Assembly: GCA_019113175.1 (NCBI GenBank)
Contig: DXHY01000077.1
Location: 1-64,000 of the forward strand
Reading direction: 5' to 3'
Source of the DNA: Candidatus Eisenbergiella stercoravium
Lineage (GTDB): Bacteria > Bacillota > Clostridia > Lachnospirales > Lachnospiraceae
Length of the DNA: 64,000 nucleotides
Part shown: positions 1 through 8,143 of the stretch, one piece after another
How positions within the stretch are numbered: position 1 is the first letter of the stretch
Layout: each line of letters starts with the position of its first letter
Position numbers and translations under genes: made by a program
The notes under the pieces: generated by a model
The model's input: the letters and a program-made list of their open reading frames with translations, nothing else
Databases searched by the model: none
Told to the model about the DNA's origin: nothing

Positions 1-2
1 TT

Positions 3-86
3 GTCCATGAAGCGGTCAAAAGTGAGGACGGAAGCCGGGAACAGGAAGTGGAAATCTTCTACCGCTTTATCGGCAAAATCGAATGA
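3..86 (+). CDS. C-terminal end of a large serine recombinase (partial, 5' end outside window)
   Basis: The frame is open from the window edge to a TGA at 84-86 and encodes 27 residues ending EIFYRFIGKIE. That ending resembles the C-terminus of DUF4368-type large serine recombinases, which integrate and excise conjugative or mobilisable elements in Firmicutes. This is recognition from memory; the catalytic domain lies outside the window. The following genes are AT-richer than the chromosome and are broken, which fits the end of a mobile element. Only the tail is visible, so the identity is moderately supported. Confidence 0.55.
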   Translation, partial: VHEAVKSEDGSREQEVEIFYRFIGKIE

Positions 87-117
87 CACATCTTGAGATA
101 CCCAACAATATCTTTAA

Positions 118-312
118 CTAAGGGAAACGGGAAAATCGCTTCCTGACCTGTCGCTGTTTACACCGTTGTGCAGTCTGCTTGATATCACTCTGAATGAGCT
201 GCTTTTGGGGGAAGTAATACCCGATGACTGCCTGAAAGAAAAATCAGACCAGGTTCTGTTTGATGTGATATCCGGGCTGTTGGGAAATGATAAAGGATAT
301 ATTCCCAATCCT
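118..312 (+). pseudogene. Remnant of an XRE-type helix-turn-helix regulator fused in frame to the ABC gene
   Basis: The frame opens after a TAA at 115-117 and reads [16 protein letters not shown] and then [10 protein letters not shown]. This is the recognition-helix flank and tail typical of Cro/CI-like regulators that precede bacitracin-type ABC transporters. The N-terminal half of the HTH is missing. Just upstream, the expected Lys-Trp codon pair appears as AAGG rather than AAGTGG, which suggests a two-base loss. No stop separates this tail from the ATPase that follows. I infer a decayed regulator; a genuine fusion cannot be excluded. Confidence 0.5.
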
Positions 313-1086
313 GTGAACAGTGAAAAGGTTTTGGAACTTGAAAACGTAAAAAAAATTTATGAGGAAACCGGAGCAAAAACCGCGGCGATAAATGGTATCA
401 GCCTTGAAGTAGCCAGGGGCAGCTTTGTCGGGATTATGGGGGCGTCCGGTTCAGGAAAGTCTACCCTGTTAAATATGATTGCTGCCATAGATAAGCCGAG
501 CAGCGGAACAATCAAAATAGACGGTCAGGATGTATCAGGATTAACAGAGGAAAAGCTGGCAGATTTTCGCCGCCAACATCTGGGATTTATCTTTCAGGAG
601 TATAACCTGCTGGACACTCTGACGATATATGAAAATATCGCTTTGGCATTAACGATAAAAGAAACGCCCAAAAAAGAAATACGGACTGCCGTTGAGAAAA
701 TAGCGGAAGCCCTCAATATTACCGATATTCTTCAAAAATTTCCGTATGAAGTATCCGGCGGGCAGCGGCAGCGGTGCGCCTGCGCCAGAGCGATTGTTGC
801 AAATCCGGGTCTTATTCTGGCGGATGAGCCGACAGGAGCTTTAGACAGTCATTCTGCCAGACAGTTATTGGAGATATTGGTGATGTTCCGGCGGGATTAT
901 CATGCAACAATTCTGATGGTAACGCATGACGCCTTTTCCGCCAGCTATTGTGACCGCATATTCTTTTTAAAGGACGGAGAAATCAGGACATACCTGAACC
1001 GCGACGGAAAAAGCAAACAGGATTTTTTTGCGGATATTTTGGACATCATGGCAAAGACAGCGGAGGAGGGCAGTTATGTACCTTAA
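166..1086 (+). CDS. ABC transporter ATP-binding protein, MacB/BceA type
   Basis: This is the cytoplasmic ATPase of an antimicrobial-peptide or lipid-type ABC exporter. It shows Walker [10 protein letters not shown], a Q-loop in FIFQEYN, signature VSGGQRQR and Walker [14 protein letters not shown], the pattern of the BceA/LolD/MacB subfamily. From TTG 166 the protein has 306 residues, but the first 45 or so belong to the regulator remnant. A GTG at 313 starting [14 protein letters not shown] would give a normal-sized ATPase of about 257 residues and may be the real start. The 3' end overlaps the permease start by 11 bases, so the pair is translationally linked. Base composition is AT-richer than downstream genes, consistent with acquisition by transfer. 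Confidence 0.85.
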   Translation: MCSLLDITLNELLLGEVIPDDCLKEKSDQVLFDVISGLLGNDKGYIPNPVNSEKVLELENVKKIYEETGAKTAAINGISLEVARGSFVGIMGASGSGKSTLLNMIAAIDKPSSGTIKIDGQDVSGLTEEKLADFRRQHLGFIFQEYNLLDTLTIYENIALALTIKETPKKEIRTAVEKIAEALNITDILQKFPYEVSGGQRQRCACARAIVANPGLILADEPTGALDSHSARQLLEILVMFRRDYHATILMVTHDAFSASYCDRIFFLKDGEIRTYLNRDGKSKQDFFADILDIMAKTAEEGSYVP

Positions 1087-2032
1087 ACTGGCGATGCGGA
1101 ATGCCAGGCGTTCCGTAATGGATTATCTTCTGTATATTGCGGCAACGATTATACTGCTTTCCATTATTTTTATCAGCAACTATATTTCTGTCTGGGGAAA
1201 TATACGGGCAAATTTCCAAACCGCCTCTTTACCGCTGCTTATTGTGCTGATTATGACTTTTCTAATGGCCTATATTAATAATTTCATGGTAAAACAGCGG
1301 TCAAAGGAATTTGCGACATATCTGCTGCTGGGAATGAAGAAAACAACGCTTTTCTTTCTGTTTGCCTGTGAAATCGTATCAGTCGGGATGGTATGTTTTG
1401 CTGTCGGCGGATTGTTCAGCCTGCTCCTATACAATCTTTGCTTTACTTTTTTCCAGAAGAGCAATATCGATCAGCTTTCGATGGAAACGATCGGGAAAGG
1501 AACGCTGTATTCGTCTGCATATTTTTGCCTGGTCGAAATATGCGTCCTGCTCCAGATAAGAAAATCTGTATGGAAGCTGGAAATCAGCCGATTAATAAAG
1601 GAAAAGCGTCGGAATGAACCGCTCAATGAACGCAGGAAAACCTTTTGGGGGTGTTTCTTTGCGGTCGGTCTCGCTGTTACATGGCTCATGCTATATGCGA
1701 TTGTGGCTTTGCTCGATAGTAAGGGCCTGCATTTCATTTCGGTTATCAGTTTGCCTGTACTGTGTGCTGTCGTTTCTTTTTATAAATGGATATATGCCTT
1801 TCTGTCGTCAATACGGATAAAAGCACCGGAACATCTGTATGAAGGGAACCGGTTATATATGATTGCTGAAATAACATCACGCACAGGGACAAGCGCAGTT
1901 ATGAATTCCATTTTCAGTATATGCCTGCTGCTTTCAGCAATATCCTTTCTGTTTGGAACGCTGTTGCTGAATCAGAATATTCCTGTTTATCCTGCGATTG
2001 AGCAAAGATGGATGGCTTTTTTGCAAATCTGA
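1076..2032 (+). CDS. FtsX/BceB-like ABC permease, C-terminally truncated
   Basis: This is the membrane partner of the preceding ATPase. ATG 1076 follows GGAGGAGG at 1061-1070, and the protein is 318 residues. The N-terminus [20 protein letters not shown] and the segment QRSKEFATYLLLGMKK are typical of BceB/VexF-like permeases that pair with MacB-type ATPases. About six or seven hydrophobic segments are visible. The family is usually around 600-670 residues with a second membrane half after an extracellular domain. Here the reading stops soon after the third or fourth helix region, with an unrelated tail IEQRWMAFLQI. It is probably non-functional. The break near 2030 also marks the change to chromosome-like composition. 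Confidence 0.7.
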   Translation: MYLKLAMRNARRSVMDYLLYIAATIILLSIIFISNYISVWGNIRANFQTASLPLLIVLIMTFLMAYINNFMVKQRSKEFATYLLLGMKKTTLFFLFACEIVSVGMVCFAVGGLFSLLLYNLCFTFFQKSNIDQLSMETIGKGTLYSSAYFCLVEICVLLQIRKSVWKLEISRLIKEKRRNEPLNERRKTFWGCFFAVGLAVTWLMLYAIVALLDSKGLHFISVISLPVLCAVVSFYKWIYAFLSSIRIKAPEHLYEGNRLYMIAEITSRTGTSAVMNSIFSICLLLSAISFLFGTLLLNQNIPVYPAIEQRWMAFLQI

Positions 2033-2088
2033 TCAGCCGGCATTATATAAAGACGTTAACCGGATAGGGTGTTTGGGTCGACAGCCCC

Positions 2089-3426
2089 TCATCCCTTCAA
2101 CGGATTAAGCTTCCCGATCATCCGGTAATACACAACGATGAGCAGGCTGGTAGCGCCGATCCATGCCAGCGGCGAAGCAAGGCAGATGCCGGTATAACCC
2201 CAGATCATGGAAAGCCCCATGGTACCGCAGATACGCATGACAAGCTCGATGATACATGCGGCGAAGGGAATGGCCCCGTTTCCCATGCTCTGGATGGAGG
2301 AACGATATACGGTAAGCAGTCCCAGGATCAGGTAGAAGGGAGAGACTGCAATGAGGTAGCCGTTGCTGTATCCGATGATGGACGGCGTGGGATGATCTAC
2401 AAAAAGAGGAACAAACAGGCTGCGGCACAAAAGGATAAAGGCGCACATGATCAGATTGGTCGTTTCGGTCTGAATCAGGCTTGCACGCACACCCTGACGT
2501 ATTCTGTCGTATCTTCCGGCACCGAAATTCTGGGCTACATAACTGGAAATGGCAACGCCAAAGGCCTGGTCCACCAGTACGGAAAGCTGGTCAACCTTGG
2601 TCGCGGCCGTGTAGCCGGCGATGGCGTCAGCGCCGAGTGCGTTGACTCCGGCCTGCATGGCAAGCTGTCCGATGCACATGACGGACATCTGGAAGCCCAT
2701 GGGAAAACCGGTGTTCAGATGGATTCTGGCCTGATGGACAAAATCCTTGAGATCCGCGGGCCGCACCCGCATGACCGGAAACTTTTTCCAGCCGGCCAGA
2801 ATACAGAAGACGGCGGAAAGCAGCTGGGAGAGAACGGTAGCCCAGGCGGCACCTGCCACGCCCATTCCAAGGGGGAGGATAAACGCAAAATCCAGCACGA
2901 TGTTCAGCAGGGAGGACAGGATGAGGAAGTACAGCGGTGTTCTGCTGTCCCCGAGCGCCCGCAGGATGTTGGAAATCAGGTTGTAAAAAATGGTGGCTCC
3001 CGTTCCGAGAAGCACGGCGAACATGTAGTCGTATGCCATGTCATAGATACTGTCCGGCGTCTGCATCCAGTGAAGGATCGGATGGGCAAGAAGACAGCAG
3101 ACAGAGGTAATGAGCACTGTAAAGGCTATGGACAGCACAAAAGAGACGGCGATGCTCTGGCGCATTCCCTGTTCATCCCCGGCGCCGCAGCGCTGGCCGA
3201 GACAGATGCCGAAGCCGCTGGTGATTCCCTGAATAAAGCAGAGAACGAGGTATATGATGATCGTGGTGGAGCCGACCGCGGCAAGGGCATTGGAACCGAG
3301 GGTACGGCCTACGATCATGGTATCGGCCAGTGTGTAAAAAAGCTGGAACAGATTTCCGCCGATGACGGGAATGGTAAATTTCAGAAGTGTGGGAAAGGGA
3401 CGTCCCTTTGTCAAATCCTGTGTCAT
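2089..3426 (-). CDS. MATE family efflux transporter
   Basis: This 445-residue integral membrane protein has about twelve hydrophobic segments. It begins MTQDLTKGRPFPTLLKFTIPVIGG, the typical start of the NorM/DinF-like MATE group in Clostridia, and it has the usual family length. Such proteins export cationic compounds using Na+ or H+ gradients; the substrate cannot be predicted. ATG 3426 is preceded by AAAGGAG. The gene lies 79 bases downstream of the ABC-F gene on the same strand, so the two could be cotranscribed, but the spacer also carries a tandem 15-bp repeat suggestive of its own control region. Confidence 0.92.
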   Translation of the reverse strand: MTQDLTKGRPFPTLLKFTIPVIGGNLFQLFYTLADTMIVGRTLGSNALAAVGSTTIIIYLVLCFIQGITSGFGICLGQRCGAGDEQGMRQSIAVSFVLSIAFTVLITSVCCLLAHPILHWMQTPDSIYDMAYDYMFAVLLGTGATIFYNLISNILRALGDSRTPLYFLILSSLLNIVLDFAFILPLGMGVAGAAWATVLSQLLSAVFCILAGWKKFPVMRVRPADLKDFVHQARIHLNTGFPMGFQMSVMCIGQLAMQAGVNALGADAIAGYTAATKVDQLSVLVDQAFGVAISSYVAQNFGAGRYDRIRQGVRASLIQTETTNLIMCAFILLCRSLFVPLFVDHPTPSIIGYSNGYLIAVSPFYLILGLLTVYRSSIQSMGNGAIPFAACIIELVMRICGTMGLSMIWGYTGICLASPLAWIGATSLLIVVYYRMIGKLNPLKG

Positions 3427-3443
3427 GATATAATTACTCCTTT

Positions 3444-3473
3444 ATCTTTTTGTAAACGATCTTTGTGTAAACG
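3444..3473 (-). repeat. Tandem 15-bp direct repeat in the MATE gene leader
   Basis: On the plus strand two abutting 15-mers, 3444-3458 and 3459-3473, read ATCTTTTTGTAAACG and ATCTTTGTGTAAACG, differing at one position. They end 18 bases upstream of the MATE start codon and overlap its ribosome binding site region. On the minus strand TTTACA, 17 bases, AAGATA could be a weak promoter within the repeat. A regulator binding site is a reasonable inference. Confidence 0.6.
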
Positions 3474-3505
3474 GATCGGGGCATACAGACGAAAGGGAGC
3501 GCTGC

Positions 3506-5515
3506 CTATTCTGACAGCTGCTCCCATTCTTCCATTTTTAAAAGAAGCTCCTCCTCGATATCAGCTTTTTCCCTTGACAGCTCCTGGAGCTTTGCAACGT
3601 CAGTACAGATCTCAGGGCGTGCCATTTCTTCATCGATTCTGGAACTGCGTTCCTCCAGAGCCGCGATGCGCTCTTCGCAGCGTTTCAGCGCGTTTTCCTT
3701 CTTCCGCTGGGCGGCCTGCGCCTCCTTCTGGTTTTTCCATTCCTGTTTGACAGCGCTTTCTGAGGTGTCTCTGCCGGAAGCGGTTCCTCCGGCGGCAGAA
3801 CCTGCGGGGAAACCCGCCGCCGCGCCCCGGCCTGCGGCTGTCGTACCGGCTCCGGATACAGAGGACTGATTGGAGGAAGATATGCCCCCTCCGGCAGCCG
3901 CCTGTGCAAGCTGCGCCTTCTTTTCCAGATAGTAGTCGTAATTTCCCTGATATCCGGTGAGCACGCCGCCTTCCAGCTCCAGGATCCGGCTGGCGGTGCG
4001 GTTGATGAAGTAACGGTCATGGGAAACGTACAGGACGGTGCCTGTATAATTATTCAGAGCGTCCTCCAGAATCTCCTTGCTGGTGATGTCCAGGTGGTTG
4101 GTGGGCTCGTCCAGGATCAGGAAATTGGCCTCGGAGAGCATCAGCTTCGCCAGAGAGACCCGGCCCCGCTCGCCGCCGGAGAGCATTTTGATCTGTTTGA
4201 ACACATCTTCTCCGGTGAACAGGAAGGCCGCGAGAACATTGCGGATTTCCGTATTTGTAAGCGTAGGATATTCGTCCGAGATTTCCTCAAAAATGGTTTT
4301 ATCCGGATGCAGTACATGATGCTCCTGATCGTAGTAGCCGATCTGCACCTTGCTGCCGATGCGGATTTCGCCGGCGTCTGCGTCCACCAGACCGTTGATG
4401 ATCTTCAAAATCGTGGTTTTGCCCGTCCCGTTATCTCCGATGACGGCCACATGCTCGCCTCGCTTTAAGAAAAAGGAAAGGTCGGAAAAAAGCTGCTGCC
4501 CGTCAAAGGCTTTGGCCAGTCCTTCCACACTCAGCACATCGTTTCCGCTCTCAATACGGGGCTTAAGCTGGATGTGCATGTCGTCCCGTATCTCTGTGGG
4601 CTTTTCCAGCACCTCCATCTTCTGGAGCATTTTTTCCCGGCTTTCCGCACGGCGGATGGATTTCTCACGGTTGAAGGAACGGAGCTTTTCAATGACGGCT
4701 TCCTGATGCTTAATTTCCTGCTGTTGGTTCAGGTAGGCGTGCATCTGGGCAGCCCTGATCTGTTCCTTTTTCATCGCATAGTCGGAATAGCTTCCGGAAA
4801 AAACGCTGACCTTTCCGCCGTCCAGTTCTATGATCTTTGTGGCGATCCTGTCCAGAAAATACCGGTCATGAGAGACGATCAGCACCGCTCCTTTATAGTT
4901 AATCAGCCAGGTTTCCAGCCAGGCGATGGAGGACATGTCCAGGTGGTTGGTGGGCTCGTCCAGGATGATCAGGTCCGGCCGGGTCAGAAGCAGACGCCCC
5001 AGGGCCACGCGGGTTTTCTGCCCGCCGGAGAGGGTGGAAACCTGTTTGGAAAATTCTTCCTCGGTAAAGCCAAGCCCTTTAAGCACACCGGTCACCTCGC
5101 TGCGGCAGCTGTAGCCGTCCGCCTGCTCAAAGCGGTGGGTGAGCCGGGTGTATGTTTCCATCAGATCTTCCAGCGCGCTGCCTTCCGCCTGCTTCATCTG
5201 AAGCTCACAGGAACGGATTTCCTCCTCCAGAAGGAGCACGTCCCTTTTGGCTTCCATCACCTCGTCATAGATGCTGCGGCCGCCTTCCACCTGCGCGTTC
5301 TGCGGCAGATAACCGTAGCTGACGTCCTTTCCCCAGACAACCATTCCTTCATCCGCCTCCAGCTCTCCGGTGAGAATGCGAAGCAGCGTGGTCTTTCCGG
5401 CGCCGTTGATGCCGACGATAGCCGCCTTCTCGTGATCTTCTATATGAAAAGAGCAGTTTTTGAAAATCTGCTTTTCGTTGAATGCCTTACCCACATTCTG
5501 ACAGGATAAAACCAT
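3506..5515 (-). CDS. ABC-F family ribosome-associated ATPase
   Basis: This soluble protein has two ABC domains and no membrane part. Family members bind the ribosomal E site and act in translation factor roles or antibiotic protection. Domain 1 has GINGAGKT near residues 35-42, LSGGQKTR and DEPTNHLD; domain 2 has GDNGTGKT, LSGGERGR and DEPTNHLD. A charged inter-domain linker lies between them. The C-terminus (about 586-669) is a predicted coiled coil, as in Uup/YdiF-like members. It is preceded by an unusual Ala/Gly/Ser-rich stretch at about 539-585. I chose ATG 5515 (MVLSCQNVGKAF) over an upstream ATG at 5578 because it has AAAGGA upstream and a homologous N-terminus. The length is 669 residues. 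Whether it confers resistance is unknown. Confidence 0.92.
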   Translation of the reverse strand: MVLSCQNVGKAFNEKQIFKNCSFHIEDHEKAAIVGINGAGKTTLLRILTGELEADEGMVVWGKDVSYGYLPQNAQVEGGRSIYDEVMEAKRDVLLLEEEIRSCELQMKQAEGSALEDLMETYTRLTHRFEQADGYSCRSEVTGVLKGLGFTEEEFSKQVSTLSGGQKTRVALGRLLLTRPDLIILDEPTNHLDMSSIAWLETWLINYKGAVLIVSHDRYFLDRIATKIIELDGGKVSVFSGSYSDYAMKKEQIRAAQMHAYLNQQQEIKHQEAVIEKLRSFNREKSIRRAESREKMLQKMEVLEKPTEIRDDMHIQLKPRIESGNDVLSVEGLAKAFDGQQLFSDLSFFLKRGEHVAVIGDNGTGKTTILKIINGLVDADAGEIRIGSKVQIGYYDQEHHVLHPDKTIFEEISDEYPTLTNTEIRNVLAAFLFTGEDVFKQIKMLSGGERGRVSLAKLMLSEANFLILDEPTNHLDITSKEILEDALNNYTGTVLYVSHDRYFINRTASRILELEGGVLTGYQGNYDYYLEKKAQLAQAAAGGGISSSNQSSVSGAGTTAAGRGAAAGFPAGSAAGGTASGRDTSESAVKQEWKNQKEAQAAQRKKENALKRCEERIAALEERSSRIDEEMARPEICTDVAKLQELSREKADIEEELLLKMEEWEQLSE

Positions 5516-5549
5516 GATATTCTCATTCCTTTCATTTTTTCCCAGAATC

Positions 5550-5578
5550 AGTTTAACGGGAAGCGGGCAGGATGTCAA
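5550..5578 (-). promoter_or_regulatory. Sigma-A promoter for the ABC-F gene
   Basis: On the minus strand TTGACA (5578-5573) and TAAACT (5555-5550) are separated by exactly 17 bases, about 35 bases upstream of the start codon. It lies divergent from the rex promoter about 105 bases away. Confidence 0.65.
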
Positions 5579-5682
5579 TGGTTACTGTCAGGGACCCGGA
5601 GCGGACAGAAGAGCGGCCGCACGGGAGAAAACGGCGGCGCCGGCTGCCCGGATCAGGCGTCACACAAACCTGCCGCCGCGCA

Positions 5683-5711
5683 TTGACATATTTTTAACGG
5701 ACGTCTATAAT
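5683..5711 (+). promoter_or_regulatory. Consensus sigma-A promoter of rex
   Basis: TTGACA at 5683-5688 and TATAAT at 5706-5711 are both perfect and separated by 17 bases, about 45 bases before the rex start. The -35 and spacer, TTGACATATTTTTAACGG, loosely resemble a Rex operator (TTGTTAA-N4-TTAACAA), which would allow autoregulation. The operator match is imperfect and speculative. Confidence 0.85.
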
Positions 5712-5755
5712 GGGTAAGGAATCCAGAACAGTGATTTGACGGGAGGCTGGAAACA

Positions 5756-6418
5756 GTGGAAAAAGAAATTTCTCAGGCAGTAATCGGACGCCTTCCCAGA
5801 TATTTCCGATTTTTGGGCGAGCTGAAGGACCAGGGAGTGGAGAGGATTTCCTCCCAGGAGCTGAGCAGACTGATGCATGTGACGGCGTCACAGATAAGAC
5901 AGGATTTCAACAATTTCGGCGGATTCGGCCAGCAGGGCTACGGCTATAACGTGGAGTACCTGTATACGGCAATCGGCAGAATACTCGGGCTTGACAAGAA
6001 ACACCATCTGATCATTATCGGTGCGGGAAATCTGGGCCAGGCGCTGGCAAACTATATGAATTTTGAACGGAGAGGCTTCATTTTCACCGGTATTTTTGAT
6101 ATCAATGAAAAACTGCACGGAAAGATGATTCGTGGCATTCAGGTGAGGCCCATGGAAGAAATGCAGGCCTTCGTGAGGGAAAACGATATTGATATCGCGG
6201 TCCTCACCATCCCGAAGGAGAGCGCGGTACCGACAGCAAAAAAGCTGGTTGAGGCGGGAATCCGGGCAATCTGGAATTTCGTCCATGTGGATCTGGACGT
6301 TCCTGCGGATGTGCAGGTGGAAAACGTGCATCTTTCGGACAGCCTGTTCCGGCTGTCCTACATGATCAACCGGTATGATCAGGAAAAGGGAACCGCAGTA
6401 CCGAAGAAAGAAAGCTAG
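5756..6418 (+). CDS. rex: Redox-sensing transcriptional repressor Rex
   Basis: Rex senses the NADH/NAD+ ratio and represses fermentation and electron-transfer genes when NADH is low. The 220-residue protein has an N-terminal winged helix (SQAVIGRLPRYFRFL, then TASQIRQDFNNFGGFGQQGYGY, the conserved DNA-recognition and wing region). A Rossmann domain follows, with GAGNLGQALANY and a FDIN segment after the second strand. Length is normal. The start is GTG 5756, with GGGAGG at 5741-5746. It stands first in a plus-strand run with nnr downstream, which is sensible since both deal with nicotinamide cofactors. Confidence 0.97.
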   Translation: MEKEISQAVIGRLPRYFRFLGELKDQGVERISSQELSRLMHVTASQIRQDFNNFGGFGQQGYGYNVEYLYTAIGRILGLDKKHHLIIIGAGNLGQALANYMNFERRGFIFTGIFDINEKLHGKMIRGIQVRPMEEMQAFVRENDIDIAVLTIPKESAVPTAKKLVEAGIRAIWNFVHVDLDVPADVQVENVHLSDSLFRLSYMINRYDQEKGTAVPKKES

Positions 6419-6444
6419 AAAGTCTGTAATGAGGACGAAAGTGT

Positions 6445-6485
6445 CCAGGGGAATATTCCGAGGGAATATTCCCCTGGAATGTTCC
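6445..6485 (+). repeat. Three tandem GGAATRTTCC palindromes and a perfect 15-bp inverted repeat
   Basis: Between rex and nnr the palindrome GGAATATTCC occurs at 6450-6459 and 6463-6472, and GGAATGTTCC at 6476-6485, each spaced 13 bases. The first two also form a perfect inverted repeat, 6445-6459 against 6463-6477, with a GAG loop. No T-run follows, so it is not an ordinary terminator. It could be an operator array or an RNA hairpin ahead of nnr, whose start is 17 bases downstream. Confidence 0.85.
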
Positions 6486-6502
6486 GGGGTGAATGACGCA
6501 GC

Positions 6503-8065
6503 ATGATGGAAACAGAAATGAGGAAAAGAATGGACGACAGGCGGACAGAGTATCTGGTAACGGCAGCGGAAATGAAGGAATGTGACCGGAATACGATAGA
6601 AGGCTTCGGAGTGCCTTCGCTGGTTCTTATGGAACGGGCGGCCCTTGCCTGTGCGGAAGAGGTGATGAAAGCAGTTTCCCCGGATCGTCCTCCGGAATGT
6701 ATCAGAACGTTGATTGCAGCCGGCTGCGGCAATAATGGCGGGGATGGATTTGCTGTGGGAAGACTTCTGATGCAGGAGGGGTTCCCGGTGGACTTCTGGC
6801 TGATCGGAGAGCGCAGCCGCTGCTCCCCTGAGACGGAAACGCAGATTTCGATTCTGGAAAAATATGGATGTACCATTATGAATCGGATGCCGGAGGGCGA
6901 ATATGATATCATTGTGGATGCCATTTTCGGTATCGGCCTGCACCGTGCGCCGGAAGGGAAATATGCGGAGGCGGTGGAATACATCAACCGGAGCGGCGCA
7001 TACGTTTTGAGCGTGGATATTCCGTCCGGCGTCAGCGCGGATACCGGTGCGGTATACGGCTGTGCGGTTTGCGCGGATGTGACTGTCACCTTTGCCTTTT
7101 TAAAGAGGGGACTTGTGCTTTATCCCGGCGCATCCCATGCAGGCAGGGTGGTGACGGCGCAGATCGGCATCACGCAGGAGAGTTTTTATGAAAGTCTGCC
7201 TTCTGCGTTTACCTTCCGGACCGGTTCGCCCCCGTCTCTTCCTCCAAGGAATCCGAACGGAAATAAGGGAACCTTCGGAAAGGTGCTTCTTGCGGCGGGA
7301 AGTCCGGGAATGGCCGGGGCGGCCATTCTGGCCTCTTCGGCGGTTCTGCGGTCAGGCGCCGGTATGGTCCGCGTGCTTTGCGGAGAGGAAAACCGGATCA
7401 TTCTGCAGACCGCGGTGCCGGAGGCCATGCTGGCCCTCTGCGGGCAGGGGGAGACGGCGGCTTCCGCATTCCGGAAGGCAGAGGGCTGGGCGGATGTAAT
7501 CGCCGCCGGCCCGGGCCTTGGAACGGGAGCGGAGGCACAGGAACTGATACGGCTGATCCTGATGGAGACAAAACAGCCCCTGGTTCTGGATGCGGACGGT
7601 ATCAACCTGCTTGCCGCAGACAGAGCGCTCCTGGAAACTCTGTGCCTGCAGAGAAAGCACGGAGGAAGGCCCATAATCCTGACGCCTCATCCCGGCGAAC
7701 TGGCCAGACTTACGGGAGAAACCGTGGAACAGATTCTTGCGGATCCGGTTTCTGTCTGTCTGGAATGGGCGGCCAGGATGAATGCCGTTCTGCTGTGCAA
7801 GGGAGCGGCAACCGTGGCTGCGCAGCCGCGGGGGTGTATTTATATCAACCGGAGCGGCAACAGCGGTATGGCCACCGCAGGCAGCGGCGATGTGCTGACA
7901 GGTATCATTGCCGGCCTTCTTGCTCAGGGGATGGAGGCCTTTGATGCCGCGTGTACAGGAATCTATCTGCACGGTCTTGCCGGAGACGCGGCGGCAGAGC
8001 GTGCCGGTGAATATGGCGTCAGCGCCGGAAAGATTCTGGAGGCGCTGGACGCGGTGAAAAAATAG
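6503..8065 (+). CDS. nnr: Bifunctional NAD(P)H-hydrate epimerase / ADP- or ATP-dependent NAD(P)H-hydrate dehydratase
   Basis: This repair enzyme reverses hydration damage to NADH and NADPH. The N-terminal YjeF_N epimerase domain (residues about 15-220) shows GCGNNGGDGFAVGR. The C-terminal ribokinase-like dehydratase domain (about 240-510) shows GTFGKVLLAAGSPGMAGA, LTPHPGELARL and AGSGDVLTG. The full length of 520 residues matches the fused bacterial form. Two adjacent ATG codons (6503, 6506) are possible starts; the ribosome binding site GGGGTG is weak. It follows rex by 84 bases and precedes alr. Confidence 0.96.
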   Translation: MMETEMRKRMDDRRTEYLVTAAEMKECDRNTIEGFGVPSLVLMERAALACAEEVMKAVSPDRPPECIRTLIAAGCGNNGGDGFAVGRLLMQEGFPVDFWLIGERSRCSPETETQISILEKYGCTIMNRMPEGEYDIIVDAIFGIGLHRAPEGKYAEAVEYINRSGAYVLSVDIPSGVSADTGAVYGCAVCADVTVTFAFLKRGLVLYPGASHAGRVVTAQIGITQESFYESLPSAFTFRTGSPPSLPPRNPNGNKGTFGKVLLAAGSPGMAGAAILASSAVLRSGAGMVRVLCGEENRIILQTAVPEAMLALCGQGETAASAFRKAEGWADVIAAGPGLGTGAEAQELIRLILMETKQPLVLDADGINLLAADRALLETLCLQRKHGGRPIILTPHPGELARLTGETVEQILADPVSVCLEWAARMNAVLLCKGAATVAAQPRGCIYINRSGNSGMATAGSGDVLTGIIAGLLAQGMEAFDAACTGIYLHGLAGDAAAERAGEYGVSAGKILEALDAVKK

Positions 8066-8074
8066 GGAGACGGA

Positions 8075-8122
8075 GAAGCCAGCGGCTTCTTCCTGTGCAA
8101 TAAAATGCCGCCCTGCGGCGGC
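8075..8122 (+). other. Two small hairpins in the nnr-alr spacer
   Basis: GAAGCC-AGC-GGCTTC (8075-8089) and GCCGCC-CTGC-GGCGGC (8107-8122) are perfect 6-bp stems. The second lies about 10 bases before the ribosome binding site AGAGG of alr. Neither has a real T-run. They belong to a set of similar small hairpins before start codons in this window. Confidence 0.6.
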
Positions 8123-8143
8123 AAAATAAAGAGGTAGACGGAA

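Noticed and set aside
2392-3750. 452-codon plus-strand frame opposite the MATE gene
   Set aside because: Antisense shadow of the MATE and ABC-F genes; composition and lack of any family match argue against it.
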